Below are positions 1 to 5,886 of a stretch of DNA of 5,886 nt, one piece after another. Source of the stretch: an uncultured Bacilli bacterium (lineage in GTDB: Bacteria; Bacillota_I; Bacilli_A; RF39; UBA660); assembly GCA_944331945.1 (NCBI GenBank), contig CALVJC010000090.1, forward strand, positions 1 through 5,886, written 5' to 3'. The notes below the pieces were generated by a model that saw only the letters and a list, made by a program, of their open reading frames with translations, searched no databases and had not been told where the DNA came from. The position numbers and the translations under genes were made by a program. Within the stretch, counting starts at the first letter, position 1. Each line of letters begins with the position of its first letter.

Positions 1-100
1 GATGCGTGAACTTAATTATAAGGTTGATGAAGAACAACAAAGACCAGAAGATGTGGCAAGAGACTTTTTAATTCAAAATAGTTTAATTACTGAAAAATAG
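1..100 (+). CDS. C-terminal end of a glycine betaine/osmoprotectant ABC transporter substrate-binding protein (partial)
   Basis: The reading frame enters from the left edge; its first full codon is at 2-4 and it ends with TAG at 98-100. The visible 32 residues begin MRELNYKVDEE and continue through PEDVARDFLIQNSLI. This pattern (M-x-x-LNY-x-VD, then P-x-x-VA-x-x-FL) is what I know from the extreme C-terminus of OpuAC/QAT-type substrate-binding domains, often fused to the permease as in OpuBC/OpuBD-type proteins. Such proteins bind compatible solutes such as glycine betaine, choline or carnitine outside the cell and deliver them to an ATP-driven importer used in osmotic stress. Only the tail is visible, so neither the ligand pocket nor any permease fusion can be checked. 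The assignment rests on a short match. The ATG at 2-4 is an internal methionine, not a start. A terminator overlaps the stop, so this gene ends its own transcription unit. Confidence 0.65.
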   Translation, partial: MRELNYKVDEEQQRPEDVARDFLIQNSLITEK

Positions 101-126
101 TGAACTGTTAGAGTCCACTATTTTTT
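93..126 (+). terminator. Rho-independent terminator overlapping the stop codon of the transporter gene
   Basis: AAAAATAGTG at 93-102 is exactly complementary to CACTATTTTT at 116-125. Inside it, ACT at 104-106 pairs with AGT at 112-114 across a single A/C mismatch, leaving the five-base loop GTTAG at 107-111. The right arm ends in a six-T run at 121-126. The left arm contains the TAG stop codon at 98-100, so the hairpin begins inside the coding sequence. The stem is AT-rich, but the length, small loop and T-tract are typical of terminators in low-GC Bacillota. The A-run/T-run symmetry would also allow some termination from the opposite strand. Confidence 0.75.
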
Positions 127-151
127 GGATTAATATTTCTTAATGTAATAG

Positions 152-322
152 AAAGAGACGTATTTATTATCAGATGACGCGGTGATAGAAAGAGAATTTG
201 GCGCTTTTTCTAAAATTGAGGATAATTATCCTAAGTATGTGCTTTCCATGGATCAATTTGATTTTTCGCAAAAGGGTATTATTCATAAAAATATTGTAAA
301 ATGGTTGTTAGAGGATAATTAA
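152..322 (+). pseudogene. C-terminal remnant of an ATP-binding protein (AAA family with DUF4143-type C-terminus)
   Basis: After an in-frame TAG at 149-151, an open stretch of 56 codons runs to TAA at 320-322. Its translation includes YLLSDDAVIEREFGAFSKI, then YPKYVLSMDQFDFS, and ends in IVKWLLEDN. I recognise this as the extreme C-terminus of the widespread AAA ATPases with a C-terminal DUF4143 domain (COG1373 type), where the pattern IEREFG...I.D.YPKYVLSMD..D.S..GI.H.NI..(F/W)LL recurs. The full proteins are roughly 400 residues. Here the Walker motifs, the middle of the protein and any plausible start are absent. A GTG at 182-184 is in frame but has no ribosome binding site, and the terminator of the preceding gene lies just upstream. 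It is best read as a gene relic left by deletion or replacement. The reading frame of the surviving tail is still intact, which suggests recent decay. It is probably not translated. Confidence 0.75.
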
Positions 323-399
323 CTAGAAATAAAGGCCTTGTATGTCTAAAAGAGGTTGATGCATCATGTTACCAGCTTTTTTTGAATGTAAGTTTTTCT

Positions 400-427
400 T
401 TGCAAATAAATAATGATATGGTAGAAT
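400..427 (+). promoter_or_regulatory. Candidate sigma-A promoter for the jet operon
   Basis: TTGCAA at 400-405 (four of six matches to TTGACA) is followed after 16 bases by TAGAAT at 422-427 (five of six to TATAAT). TGG at 419-421 directly precedes the -10 hexamer, giving an extended -10 TGN motif. The region upstream is T-rich, with T-runs at 377-383 and 393-397. Transcription would start near 434, leaving a very short leader that begins almost at the ribosome binding site. That closeness is unusual, and promoter-like patterns occur by chance in AT-rich DNA, so the call is moderate at best. Confidence 0.4.
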
Positions 428-434
428 ATGGCAA

Positions 435-441
435 AAGAAGG
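435..441 (+). promoter_or_regulatory. Ribosome binding site that fixes the jetA start at ATG 447
   Basis: AAGAAGG at 435-441 is a near-consensus Shine-Dalgarno sequence. Its last G is also the first base of an in-frame GTG at 441-443. With ATG 447 as start the spacer is 5 bases, which is workable. With GTG 441 the site would overlap the start codon and no other purine-rich site lies upstream. ATG 447 is therefore preferred. Confidence 0.65.
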
Positions 442-446
442 TGTCT

Positions 447-1916
447 ATGGATAATTTTGAAGTATTACAAAAAGCAATTACAGAAACAAAGTATTTATCA
501 CAAGAGAATTCCTATCGTTATCGACCAATTATGCGCTTTTTTTATCATAAATATGAACAGGCAGAAAACTGGTTATATAAGGAAGATATTTTTGAGGAAT
601 TAAAGGATAAAATTACAAATTATACTTTAGATGATCTGGAACGAGATTTAGCTTTTTTAGTGGATAATTTAAGTTTGACGACTGTGCAAGATGTAAAAAA
701 TGCTAGTTCTATTGAAGAGTTTAATCTAAAGAGATTACGATATCAAATGACAGATTACGCTATTGTCATCGAGCGAATGACGATTGAATTAGAGGAATTA
801 GAAGTGAAAGTTGCATCTTTATCTCCAAAACGATTTGAGGTGTTGAAGTCTTACTTGTTTCAATTAAAAAATATGGATACTATGACGCCTGAGGAATTAA
901 CGGATTTATGGGAAAGAATCTCTAATGAATTTCAAAATATTAATTTGAATTATCAAGATTTTTTAAAGAAATTTCAAGAATCTAAAACGGAAGAATTATT
1001 ACAAAGTGCAGTGTTTTTGGAATATAAAAATAAGATGGTGCAATATTTAAAAGAGTTTATTCAAGGGTATTTAAATCAAGCTGATATGATTAAGGCTTTT
1101 TTGAAACAATTACCCGATGATTTTTCCGTACATTTTATTGCTAAGTTAGAACAATATCAAAAAGATACGCCAAAGATTTATCCTGATTTTAATTATGAAA
1201 AGTTTAATCAAGTGAATCTTGGAAGATGGAAAAGTATTTATAAGTGGTTTATTAATCCCAATGGCAAATGTGAAGGAGATCGGCTTTTAGATGTGACAAG
1301 CTCTATTATTAGTCAGATTACGAAATGTGCCTCTTCTTTGATTGAATTACATGGGAACATGGTACAACGAAAAGAAGAATATAAACATATTTGTAAATTG
1401 TTTGATCGGATGAGTAAGGTATCGGAAGCGAGAAAGTTATCTAATGCAGTTTTTGGAGTTTCTTCGGTTAGTCATTATAAGGGATTTAGTAATTGTAAGA
1501 CTGATTCTTTGATTTTATCTTATGAAGTGCCACCAACTATGATTGAAGTTCTTCCTAATGATAAAAAAATTCGTCAAGAAAAACGACATAGTATTATTGT
1601 AGATAAGTCTTTAGAAAAAAAAGAAGCTTTGTTAGAATACGAAAAGAAAGAACAAGAAAAAAGAGAAATTTTAGAGAAGTTTGTGAGTGAGAAAATAGTA
1701 AATTTAAAAGGTGATGTGTATTTAAAAAAAGAAGAACGGCAGTATTTGTTGAATTTAATTAGTCGTGCTAGGATTGATAAAGAAGCAAAGGAACCAATGT
1801 TTGGACTTAAATATAAGTTGATTTTTGGAGATACCAAAGAGGAATGTCATATTATTAGCGAGGATGGAGTTTTTGTTTTGCAAAATCTTCAAATTGTTTT
1901 TGAGGGGGAATCATAA
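447..1916 (+). CDS. jetA: Type III Wadjet subunit JetA (DUF2397/TIGR02677 family, kleisin-like)
   Basis: 489 residues from ATG 447 (491 if GTG 441 were used), close to the usual size of about 500 for DUF2397 proteins. The N-terminal block around residues 23-52 (YRYRPIMRFFYHKYEQ...WLYKEDIFEEL), followed by DLERDLAFLVDNLSL and a KRLRYQMTD-x(6)-E block, is the hallmark opening of the family and looks like a winged-helix dimerisation region. Residues 105-330 are predicted mostly alpha-helical. Residues about 385-415 form a highly charged Lys/Glu linker (runs such as EKKEQEKREILEK), leading to a C-terminal segment of about 70 residues that may be a second winged helix. By analogy with MukF and type I JetA, this would be the kleisin-like subunit bridging the JetC head domains; that role is inference from the system, not visible in motifs. 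No signal peptide or membrane segment is seen, so it should be cytoplasmic. It is the first gene of the operon; its TAA (1914-1916) overlaps the ATG of jetB by one base. Confidence 0.9.
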   Translation: MDNFEVLQKAITETKYLSQENSYRYRPIMRFFYHKYEQAENWLYKEDIFEELKDKITNYTLDDLERDLAFLVDNLSLTTVQDVKNASSIEEFNLKRLRYQMTDYAIVIERMTIELEELEVKVASLSPKRFEVLKSYLFQLKNMDTMTPEELTDLWERISNEFQNINLNYQDFLKKFQESKTEELLQSAVFLEYKNKMVQYLKEFIQGYLNQADMIKAFLKQLPDDFSVHFIAKLEQYQKDTPKIYPDFNYEKFNQVNLGRWKSIYKWFINPNGKCEGDRLLDVTSSIISQITKCASSLIELHGNMVQRKEEYKHICKLFDRMSKVSEARKLSNAVFGVSSVSHYKGFSNCKTDSLILSYEVPPTMIEVLPNDKKIRQEKRHSIIVDKSLEKKEALLEYEKKEQEKREILEKFVSEKIVNLKGDVYLKKEERQYLLNLISRARIDKEAKEPMFGLKYKLIFGDTKEECHIISEDGVFVLQNLQIVFEGES

Positions 1917-3091
1917 TGGAAGAGCTAGCTACAGAGTTAAGAGCATTATTAAGTGAATTTTGGATTGTGAAAGAAAAAGATCCTGCTCTTTATTATAATA
2001 TTAAGAGAAATCAAGGTAAGATTAGAGATTTTTTAACTAAAAATTTAGGAAGTCGGTTGATTGTTCATGATCGGTTTATTAAACTTGAAAAAATTCCGGC
2101 AACAACGATGGAAGGATGCGGGATTTCTTCTTTTGAAACAGTTTTGGACTATGTACTATTATGTATTGTTCTTTTGTATTTAGAAGATAAAACGCGAGGA
2201 GACATTTTTGTTCTTTCTAATTTGATTGAATATGTCAAAAATACGGCGATGACTATGGAACTCGAACATGTTCCGGACTGGAATTTACGGGTTGATCGAA
2301 AAAGTTTTACCAGAGTTATGGATTTTCTTGCTGATATCTCTGTCATAAAGGTAAAAGATACGGAAAGCGTAAGTTTTGGTGATAATCAAAATGCCCAAGT
2401 TTTGTATGAAGCAACGGGACTTGCTAACTACGTAATGCGATTATTTTCTAATGAAATTTTTTCTTTTACAAAGCCCGATGATTTTTTAAAAGAAGAGTGG
2501 ATGTATCAAAATGAAGAAAAAGGGGATGTAAGGCGATACCGGGTTTATCGTAATCTTTTTTATACGCCTGTTTTATTTTCTGTGGATGCTCAAGTATCTG
2601 ATTATGATTATATTAAAAAGTTACGGGGTCATATGAAAGAAGAATTTGAACAATTAGGTTATGAATTAGAAGTCACCAGAAATATGGCGTTTTTATACGA
2701 ATATGAAAATAGCACAAAAAAAGAAAATTTTCCGAATAATAAAAAAATTAGTGAGATTGTTCTTATGGTGAATGAGCGCCTTTATCAAATGATTTTAAAA
2801 GAGGAAATTTTTTTGGATGAATTTGAAGTAGGTCATATTTCAAAGGAAAGTTTAGAAATGATTTTGAAAAATCTTCGTACTGAGTGTTCCTCTTATTTTA
2901 GTAAACACTTTTTGGAGTTAACATTTTCTAAATTTCAAGAAGAAGTGATTTCTTATATGAAAGAATATGCATTTATAAGAGAAATGGATGATGGGTATTT
3001 GGTGTTACCTAGTGTTTCTAGGTTTCAAGCAAAGTTAGTAAAAGATGATAAAACCCAACTAGATTTATTTGGAGGTGAAGAACATGTTTAA
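1916..3091 (+). CDS. jetB: Type III Wadjet subunit JetB (DUF2398/TIGR02678 family, KITE-like accessory subunit)
   Basis: 391 residues, full length for DUF2398/TIGR02678. The start ATG 1916-1918 is supported by AGGGGG at 1903-1908 with a 7-base spacer, and it overlaps the jetA stop in a TAATG junction. Recognisable family blocks are the N-terminal PALYYNIKRNQGKIRDFL (residues 23-40), a hydrophobic helix near 76-90 (VLDYVLLCIVLLYLE), a DRKSFTRVMDFLADISVI block at 127-144 that resembles a winged-helix recognition region, and the RVYRNLFYTPVLF block at 209-221. The 76-90 segment is a buried core helix rather than a transmembrane span, since it carries charged residues and no flanking anchor. Expected role: the accessory (MukE/ScpB/KITE-like) partner that binds JetA and touches DNA in the cytoplasmic SMC complex; this is inferred from gene order and related Wadjet systems. 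The last codons (GGEEHV) are encoded by the ribosome binding site and start of jetC, which overlap this gene by 8 bases. Confidence 0.9.
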   Translation: MEELATELRALLSEFWIVKEKDPALYYNIKRNQGKIRDFLTKNLGSRLIVHDRFIKLEKIPATTMEGCGISSFETVLDYVLLCIVLLYLEDKTRGDIFVLSNLIEYVKNTAMTMELEHVPDWNLRVDRKSFTRVMDFLADISVIKVKDTESVSFGDNQNAQVLYEATGLANYVMRLFSNEIFSFTKPDDFLKEEWMYQNEEKGDVRRYRVYRNLFYTPVLFSVDAQVSDYDYIKKLRGHMKEEFEQLGYELEVTRNMAFLYEYENSTKKENFPNNKKISEIVLMVNERLYQMILKEEIFLDEFEVGHISKESLEMILKNLRTECSSYFSKHFLELTFSKFQEEVISYMKEYAFIREMDDGYLVLPSVSRFQAKLVKDDKTQLDLFGGEEHV

Positions 3092-5886
3092 ACCAACAAA
3101 AATTGGATTATTAAATTTTTGGCTTTATGATGAGGAAGAATTTTCTTTCTTTGATGGTAAATTGTTGTTACGTGGAGAAAATGGTTCAGGAAAATCTGTG
3201 ACGATGCAATCTTTTATTCCACTTATTTTGGATGGAAACAAGTCTCCTAAAAGGTTAGATACGTTTGGTTCCAGTGATAAACATATTGAATATTATTTAC
3301 TCGGGGAAAACAATGAAAAAGAAGATAGTACTGGATATCTTTATATGGAGTTTTGCAATACGGATACTTCAGAGTATATCACAATTGGCATGGGTCTTCG
3401 GGCTAGAACTGGTAAGAATACTGATTTCTTTGGTTTTGCTCTAAAAGATGGAAGACGAGTGAATCATGACTTTTTCTTATATAAGTGTCAAGATGGACTT
3501 CATAAAACACCACTTACAAAGTTAGAGTTAAAGGCGGCTTTAGGAACACAAAATGGATTTGTGGAAACAACCAAAGATTATAAAAAAATGGTAAATGATT
3601 TGTTATTCCAATTTCCAAATATTGATTCTTATGATGAATTTATTCAGGTTTTGATTCAACTTAGAAGTCCTAAGTTATCTAAAGAATTTAAACCAACGAA
3701 ATTAATGACTGTATTAAATGATGTTTTGCCTCCTTTAGCGGATAGTGATCTTCGGCCATTATCAGATACGATTGAGAGTTTAAATCAAACACGGGAAAAA
3801 ATGGAAGAATTACAAAATACAATTAAGACGATTGGTAATTTTGTAAAGGTCATGCAAAATTATAATGAAACGATTTTATATCAAAAAGCTGCTCTTTACT
3901 TGAATCAAATAAAAGAAAGAAAAGATTTGATGGATTCGATCCATTCTAAAGAAAAGAAAATTAAATCTTTTCAGGTGGAATTAGAGCATTTAAAAGAGCA
4001 AGCAACTGCTTTAGATGATGAATATACTAAAGCAAAATTTGAAAAAGAACAACTTGGCAATCAAGATTTAGAGGAAAAAACCAGACGTAAACTCGAGCTA
4101 GAAAAGGAAATTAAAGATTTTTCTTTAAAGATAGAGCAAGAAGAAAGCAATTTAGATCTTTTAAAACAAAAACTTGCTTTATTAAAGGATGCTACTGGCA
4201 ACTTAGAACAAGAATTATCAGAATTATTACAAGAACAAACTGATGTAACTACGGAAATTTTGGATTTAAGTAGTGAGATGCAGATGGAAGATTTTTTAAA
4301 TGTTTTTCAAACAGAGCAAAAGAACTTTGATTATTTCTATAGTATTTTAAAAGAAAAAGAAGAAGAAATAGTAACCGTTTTAGCTTTATTGGAGAAAAAA
4401 GAAAAACTTTTAGAAGAACAAAATAGAGAGTCTGATACGTTTGAAGAGTTAAAAAAACAGTATGAGCATCTTGAAAATGATAAGAATGATTTATATCAAG
4501 AATTAGAGCAAGAACAAACTATCTTTTTTGATTCTTTACGTTATTTGATGCAACATAATAAGTATTTGACTATTGATGAAACAGACTATAGAAGTATGGT
4601 CACTACTTTGGAAGAGTATACGAAAGAAAATTATCAACAAATTGTTTTAAAATATGATGAATTATTTCAAAATAGTTATGCGAAGGTTACAATGGATCTT
4701 GCTAGTTCTAAATCAAAAAAAGAACAAATTGTAGAGAGGTTACAAGAAGAACAAACTAAGTTGGAAACATTACTAAACGAAAAAGAGATAACTTTTCAAG
4801 AAATGGAACTTCAAGAAGAATCGATCGCCTTTTTAAAAGAACAAAATATTCCATATTTATCTTTTTATCAAGCGGTTGAGTTTGTAGAGGGACTTAGTGA
4901 AGACGTTTGTAATCGATTAGAGGAGTCTTTGTATTCTTCTGGAATTTTAAATGCAAAAATTTTAAAAACACAGGATATTTCTAAGTTAAAAAACAAAAAT
5001 ATTTCTTATCTTGTTCCAAGTTCTAAGAAAAAAGAAAATTTAACGAAGTATTTAAAACCATCATTGAATGACATATTTGATGAAGAGTATATTAAACAAA
5101 TTTTAGAGTCTATTAGTATTAGTGACAAAGACCCTTTATGGATTAATGAAACATCATTTCAATTTGATTTCTTTAAAGGGCAAACAGCACAGCAATATGA
5201 AAGTAAATTTATTGGAGAACTCTTGCGAAAAAAACGTCATGAAGAGGATGTGCGTGCCCAAGAAGAAGTTGTTAGAGGATGGATGGAAGAGTTAAATGCT
5301 GTGGAACAGGGAATTAAAACTTTAGAGCAAAATATCGCAGGGTTGATAGAAGAACATAATAAATTTCCAGATAATCGTGACTTAGAAAATGTAGCAGAAC
5401 AAATTTTAAAGAATGAATTAGAGCGACAATTTTTACATGAGAAACAAAATCAAGTGGAAGAAAAAATTCGAGAATTTCAAAAACAGATTGAAATGATTCT
5501 TTTGGAGTTAGAAGGTTATCGAGGTGTCTATCCTTTAAGGCTTGATATTTATTGTACTGTCAAAGAAAATATAGGAAAATTAAAGGAAGCAGTGCAATCG
5601 TTAGAACTTGTAATGGATAAAATACACTCAAAAAGAGAAGTGCTTGATACCCAAAAAGCAAGAGAAGAGGACATTACACACAGTTATGATAATACCTATG
5701 GTATTTTGCTTGATTATGTAGAGCAAAAGAAAAAATGTGGTATAGAGTTTGATTCTATTAGTGCTTTATTAAATACGAGGGAATATCAAGAATTGAGTAA
5801 TAAGCTGAATGCTTTAATGAAAATTATTGATGATTATTCTGATAAAAAAGGTGACTTATTAAAAAGAATTGGTGGTCTTGAACAAA
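3084..5886 (+). CDS. jetC: Type III Wadjet SMC-like ATPase JetC (TIGR02680 family), N-terminal two thirds, cut by the window edge
   Basis: An open frame of 934 codons runs from ATG 3084 off the right edge without a stop; TIGR02680 proteins are about 1,350 residues. The start follows GGAGGTGA at 3071-3078, an unusually complete Shine-Dalgarno match. The N-terminal half of the ABC head carries the Walker A loop GENGSGKS at residues 31-38 (Lys37), then LDTFGSSDKHIEYYLLG. Two family hallmarks follow: KLSKEFKPT (197-205) and LPPLADSDLRPLSDTIE (215-231). Residues about 235-580 form a long Glu/Lys/Gln-rich coiled coil. A globular block at about 585-712, opening with IPYLSFYQAVEF and closing with YESKFIGELL, sits at the hinge position. 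The returning coiled coil runs from about 713 to the edge. No CXXC is present, so there is no Rad50-type zinc hook. The signature motif, Walker B and D-loop must lie downstream. Expected role: the ATP-driven motor that extrudes DNA loops and measures plasmid size, in complex with JetA, JetB and the JetD nuclease. Confidence 0.93.
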   Translation, partial: MFKPTKIGLLNFWLYDEEEFSFFDGKLLLRGENGSGKSVTMQSFIPLILDGNKSPKRLDTFGSSDKHIEYYLLGENNEKEDSTGYLYMEFCNTDTSEYITIGMGLRARTGKNTDFFGFALKDGRRVNHDFFLYKCQDGLHKTPLTKLELKAALGTQNGFVETTKDYKKMVNDLLFQFPNIDSYDEFIQVLIQLRSPKLSKEFKPTKLMTVLNDVLPPLADSDLRPLSDTIESLNQTREKMEELQNTIKTIGNFVKVMQNYNETILYQKAALYLNQIKERKDLMDSIHSKEKKIKSFQVELEHLKEQATALDDEYTKAKFEKEQLGNQDLEEKTRRKLELEKEIKDFSLKIEQEESNLDLLKQKLALLKDATGNLEQELSELLQEQTDVTTEILDLSSEMQMEDFLNVFQTEQKNFDYFYSILKEKEEEIVTVLALLEKKEKLLEEQNRESDTFEELKKQYEHLENDKNDLYQELEQEQTIFFDSLRYLMQHNKYLTIDETDYRSMVTTLEEYTKENYQQIVLKYDELFQNSYAKVTMDLASSKSKKEQIVERLQEEQTKLETLLNEKEITFQEMELQEESIAFLKEQNIPYLSFYQAVEFVEGLSEDVCNRLEESLYSSGILNAKILKTQDISKLKNKNISYLVPSSKKKENLTKYLKPSLNDIFDEEYIKQILESISISDKDPLWINETSFQFDFFKGQTAQQYESKFIGELLRKKRHEEDVRAQEEVVRGWMEELNAVEQGIKTLEQNIAGLIEEHNKFPDNRDLENVAEQILKNELERQFLHEKQNQVEEKIREFQKQIEMILLELEGYRGVYPLRLDIYCTVKENIGKLKEAVQSLELVMDKIHSKREVLDTQKAREEDITHSYDNTYGILLDYVEQKKKCGIEFDSISALLNTREYQELSNKLNALMKIIDDYSDKKGDLLKRIGGLEQ

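Larger units (their letters stand above)
323..446 (+). other. Intergenic leader between the ATPase relic and the jet operon
   Basis: This short AT-rich stretch carries no supported gene. It contains an eight-base palindrome AAGGCCTT at 332-339, a candidate promoter near 400-427 and the jetA ribosome binding site at 435-441. A 15-residue open frame (ATG 366 to TAA 413) looks like chance. No terminator hairpin separates the relic from jetA, so weak read-through from upstream into the operon cannot be excluded. Confidence 0.5.

Noticed and set aside
332..339. Palindrome AAGGCCTT considered as an operator or restriction-linked site.
   Set aside because: An isolated eight-base palindrome with no second copy near the promoter is not enough to support a binding site.
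366..413. A 15-codon open frame with a weak AGAGG site upstream, just before the jet promoter.
   Set aside because: The product (MLPAFFECKFFFANK) has no recognisable features, the spacing of 10 bases is long, and frames of this length are common by chance in AT-rich DNA.
382..603. A 73-codon frame overlapping the start of jetA in another phase, beginning with TTG.
   Set aside because: It lacks a ribosome binding site and most of it is an out-of-frame reading of jetA, whose protein sequence matches a known family.
1615..1622. Eight-A run in jetA considered as a programmed frameshift signal.
   Set aside because: The zero frame continues to a full-length family protein, and I see no stimulatory hairpin just downstream; A-runs are expected in Lys-rich AT-rich genes.
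1574..1837. A minus-strand open frame of 87 codons inside jetA.
   Set aside because: It is antisense to the Lys/Glu-rich part of jetA, which gives Phe/Ser-rich nonsense on the other strand; no ribosome binding site or family resemblance.
2149..2346. A minus-strand open frame of 65 codons inside jetB.
   Set aside because: It is fully antisense to a well-supported family gene and its product shows no recognisable motif.
1..5886. CRISPR arrays, tRNA or rRNA genes, insertion sequence ends.
   Set aside because: No spaced direct repeats, no cloverleaf-type or rRNA sequence, and no transposase or terminal inverted repeats were recognised on either strand.

Overview
The window is AT-rich DNA with strong GGAGG-type ribosome binding sites and an ordinary genetic code: TGG encodes Trp and no gene reads through TGA. 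This suggests a low-GC Bacillota (Firmicutes) genome, possibly a gut-associated Bacilli or Erysipelotrichia-like lineage. The species cannot be named from the sequence.

Positions 1-126 hold the last 32 codons of a gene resembling the C-terminus of a glycine betaine/osmoprotectant ABC transporter substrate-binding domain. A rho-independent terminator overlaps its stop codon. Positions 152-322 hold a decayed C-terminal piece of an ATP-binding protein of the AAA/DUF4143 family, with no start or ATPase core. Positions 323-446 are non-coding and contain a candidate sigma-A-type promoter and the ribosome binding site for the operon that follows.

From 447 to the right edge lies one tightly packed plus-strand operon: a DUF2397/TIGR02677 protein (jetA), a DUF2398/TIGR02678 protein (jetB), and the first 934 codons of a giant SMC-like ATPase of the TIGR02680 type (jetC). 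The first two junctions overlap by 1 and 8 bases, so translation is probably coupled. This gene set and order match a type III Wadjet (JetABCD) anti-plasmid system. The expected fourth gene, jetD (the DUF2399/DUF3323 Toprim-type nuclease subunit), would lie beyond the window, as would the last third of jetC with its ABC signature and Walker B motifs.

By analogy with the better-studied Wadjet complexes, JetC would be the loop-extruding SMC motor, JetA the kleisin-like bridge, JetB the KITE-like accessory subunit and JetD the DNA-cleaving subunit. Together they would sense and linearise small circular DNA. The system family is known. The debris upstream suggests that the operon sits at a variable site beside a core-type transporter gene.
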